A DNA stretch of 64,000 bases, from the NCBI GenBank assembly GCA_002483365.1, contig DLHT01000014.1, forward strand, positions 1 to 64,000. The letters run 5' to 3'. Source of the DNA: Cellvibrio sp. UBA7661. Its GTDB lineage: Bacteria > Pseudomonadota > Gammaproteobacteria > Pseudomonadales > Cellvibrionaceae. A model generated the notes under the pieces. The model saw only the letters and a list, made by a program, of their open reading frames with translations, had not been told where the DNA came from and did not search any database. Below, piece by piece: positions 62,994 to 64,000 of this stretch. Both the position numbers and the translations under genes were made by a program. How positions within the stretch are numbered: position 1 is the stretch's first letter; each line of letters starts with the position of its first letter.

Positions 62994-63464
62994 ATGCTGA
63001 CTAACCGTACTTATGTGCTGGATGATGAAGTGGATTTTTTGCACAACTACTACGAGCGCCTTGTCGTGCAGGAAGTACATGACCAAAGTGAACGGGTTCA
63101 GCAAGGCGACCGCGACTTTCTTGCCGATGTCGCCTGTGTTGCCTTAAACCGCTTACCACCCAGATACATCCGCTACGATGTAGATATGACGTTTTTTATG
63201 TCGCCGCAGGATATGGTGGAGATCGAACGAAAAGTCAGCCAGGCAGTGACCGATGCGCTGAATTATGTTGAAAGCCGGGAGCGAGGAGAAACACCACAGT
63301 TGCCGCCGGTAGAGGTATCACTCATTTCTACCCGTGGGGATAAACCGGTAAAAGCAAACAAACCAACAGCAGCCAGTAAACCCGCTGCTGCTGCTGCAAA
63401 ATCAGATAATGCAAAAGCCTCTAAAAGCCCTGCGAAAGAAAAAGCATCCAAGAAAAAAACCTGA
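62994..63464 (+). CDS. ComFB family protein with lysine/alanine-rich tail
   Basis: 156 residues. Residues 1 to about 95 match the ComFB (late competence) family: NYYERLVVQEVHDQ, DVACVALNRLPPRYIRYDVDM. ComFB proteins of cyanobacteria have been reported to bind cyclic dinucleotides; whether this one does is untested. From about 115 the protein is a low-complexity Lys/Ala/Ser/Pro tail ending in KKKT, like histone H1 tails and like the arm of the HU-type protein at 22475-22939. The tail could bind nucleic acid. AGAGAGG precedes the ATG at 62994. Confidence 0.88.
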   Translation: MLTNRTYVLDDEVDFLHNYYERLVVQEVHDQSERVQQGDRDFLADVACVALNRLPPRYIRYDVDMTFFMSPQDMVEIERKVSQAVTDALNYVESRERGETPQLPPVEVSLISTRGDKPVKANKPTAASKPAAAAAKSDNAKASKSPAKEKASKKKT

Positions 63465-63508
63465 TCCCCCTCTCATACATTCACATACATCCACATACCA
63501 ACATATAC

Positions 63509-63547
63509 CAACACAGCACCAAGGCTCACGGCCTTGGTGCTGTGTTG
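63509..63547. terminator. 17-pair inverted repeat between convergent genes
   Basis: A perfect stem of 17 pairs (core CAGCACCAAGGC and complement) has a TCACG loop. There is no T run on either side, so it is not a classical intrinsic terminator even though its place between convergent genes suggests one. Directly before it, 63470-63512 is a short imperfect repeat of ACATAC-like units. Confidence 0.55.
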
Positions 63548-63551
63548 ATTA

Positions 63552-64000
63552 CTAACGCCCCTTATCACTGCGGGTATATTCCAATTTGGCAGAGCCTTCC
63601 GGCATATCTGAAATCACCTGCGAACCGCTGCCGCATGCAATAACAGTGCGCATAGCTTCTTCCACACTCATGTGCGGCAACATATCCACACACTCTGCCG
63701 ATAGATGATAAACAAAACCTGAGGTCGGTATCGGGGCTGTAGGCGCGTACACAGTCAAGTCACCATTAGCATGTTTGGCTGTCACAATCGCAGTAACAGA
63801 GACCCCGGCTGCGCGCCCCATAATATAAGCACGGCATACCTCACCTTTCAGCAGCGATGTATTCCCCTCACCACCCAGTAATTGCGAAACCACTTCGCGG
63901 ATCGTCTTGTAGCCGGGAGCCAAGCGGGTCAGCCAGGCATCAAGCTGGTCATGGACCCATTCGCCCACGCTTGTCTTGATAAATAAACCAATCAAAAAAC
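63552..64000 (-). CDS. DUF502 family protein, N terminus cut by window edge
   Basis: At least 147 residues seen. The frame has no stop up to base 64000, so the gene continues beyond the window. The pattern matches DUF502: KTIREVVSQLLG, GFVYHLSAECVDMLPHMSVEEAMRTVIACG. These are inner-membrane proteins whose N-terminal hydrophobic segments would lie in the missing part. Function unknown. Confidence 0.85.
   Translation of the reverse strand, partial: FLIGLFIKTSVGEWVHDQLDAWLTRLAPGYKTIREVVSQLLGGEGNTSLLKGEVCRAYIMGRAAGVSVTAIVTAKHANGDLTVYAPTAPIPTSGFVYHLSAECVDMLPHMSVEEAMRTVIACGSGSQVISDMPEGSAKLEYTRSDKGR

Overview
The window reads as a chromosomal segment of a Gram-negative gammaproteobacterium, most like Cellvibrio or a close relative (Cellvibrionaceae). 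The basis is the gene content: a modular chitinase with polyserine linkers, a complete MSHA type IV pilus locus, and the nudJ-mnmA-hflD-purB and prfB-lysS blocks found in gammaproteobacteria. The placement is an inference from protein character, not from a search. No rRNA, tRNA, insertion sequence, prophage or CRISPR array is visible, and composition looks even throughout.

Layout. 1-4780: a DUF4380 lipoprotein, a yaeQ-cnoX pair, an RluA-family pseudouridine synthase and a DUF418 membrane protein. 4876-6952: a secreted GH18 chitinase with a regulatory upstream region. 6953-15080: lysS-prfB (prfB with its programmed frameshift), the Fe-S carrier gene mrp, and an RND efflux operon preceded by a TetR-type palindrome. 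15379-25304: an orphan gene, nudJ-mnmA-hflD-purB, the ribosomal hydroxylase roxA, small genes, an HU protein with a histone-H1-like arm, a HIT protein and proS. 25305-28152: a secreted metalloprotease with a beta/gamma-crystallin and a CBM6-like module, followed by a membrane-anchored protein that resembles the prodomain the protease lacks. 28174-32459: a second RND pump and adaptor. 32704-41987: msrB, alaA, a methyltransferase / NAD-kinase-like / pdxB operon, tusA, rlmM, yheU, a GcvR-like regulator and several unknowns. 42018-59211: the MSHA locus on the minus strand in the order mshI-I2-J-K-L-M-N-E-G-F-A-C-D-O-P-Q. 59373-64000: trmL, two flavodoxins, mnmC, a ComFB protein with a lysine/alanine-rich tail, and a DUF502 gene cut by the window edge.

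How parts may work together. Three copies of a LacI-type palindrome (consensus TGACAACGTTGTCA) occur, two in front of the chitinase and one in front of the metalloprotease. This suggests one sugar-responsive repressor controls both secreted enzymes, as would suit digestion of chitin embedded in protein. The protease and prodomain-like pair is the best candidate here for an undescribed arrangement: a zymogen split into two genes. The MSHA locus carries a MshE ATPase with the N-terminal c-di-GMP-binding motif, and a protein of the ComFB family, reported elsewhere to bind cyclic dinucleotides, lies about 4 kb beyond it. Surface attachment may therefore be linked to second-messenger signalling. 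Three enzymes acting on tRNA wobble position 34 (mnmA, trmL, mnmC) are also in the window.
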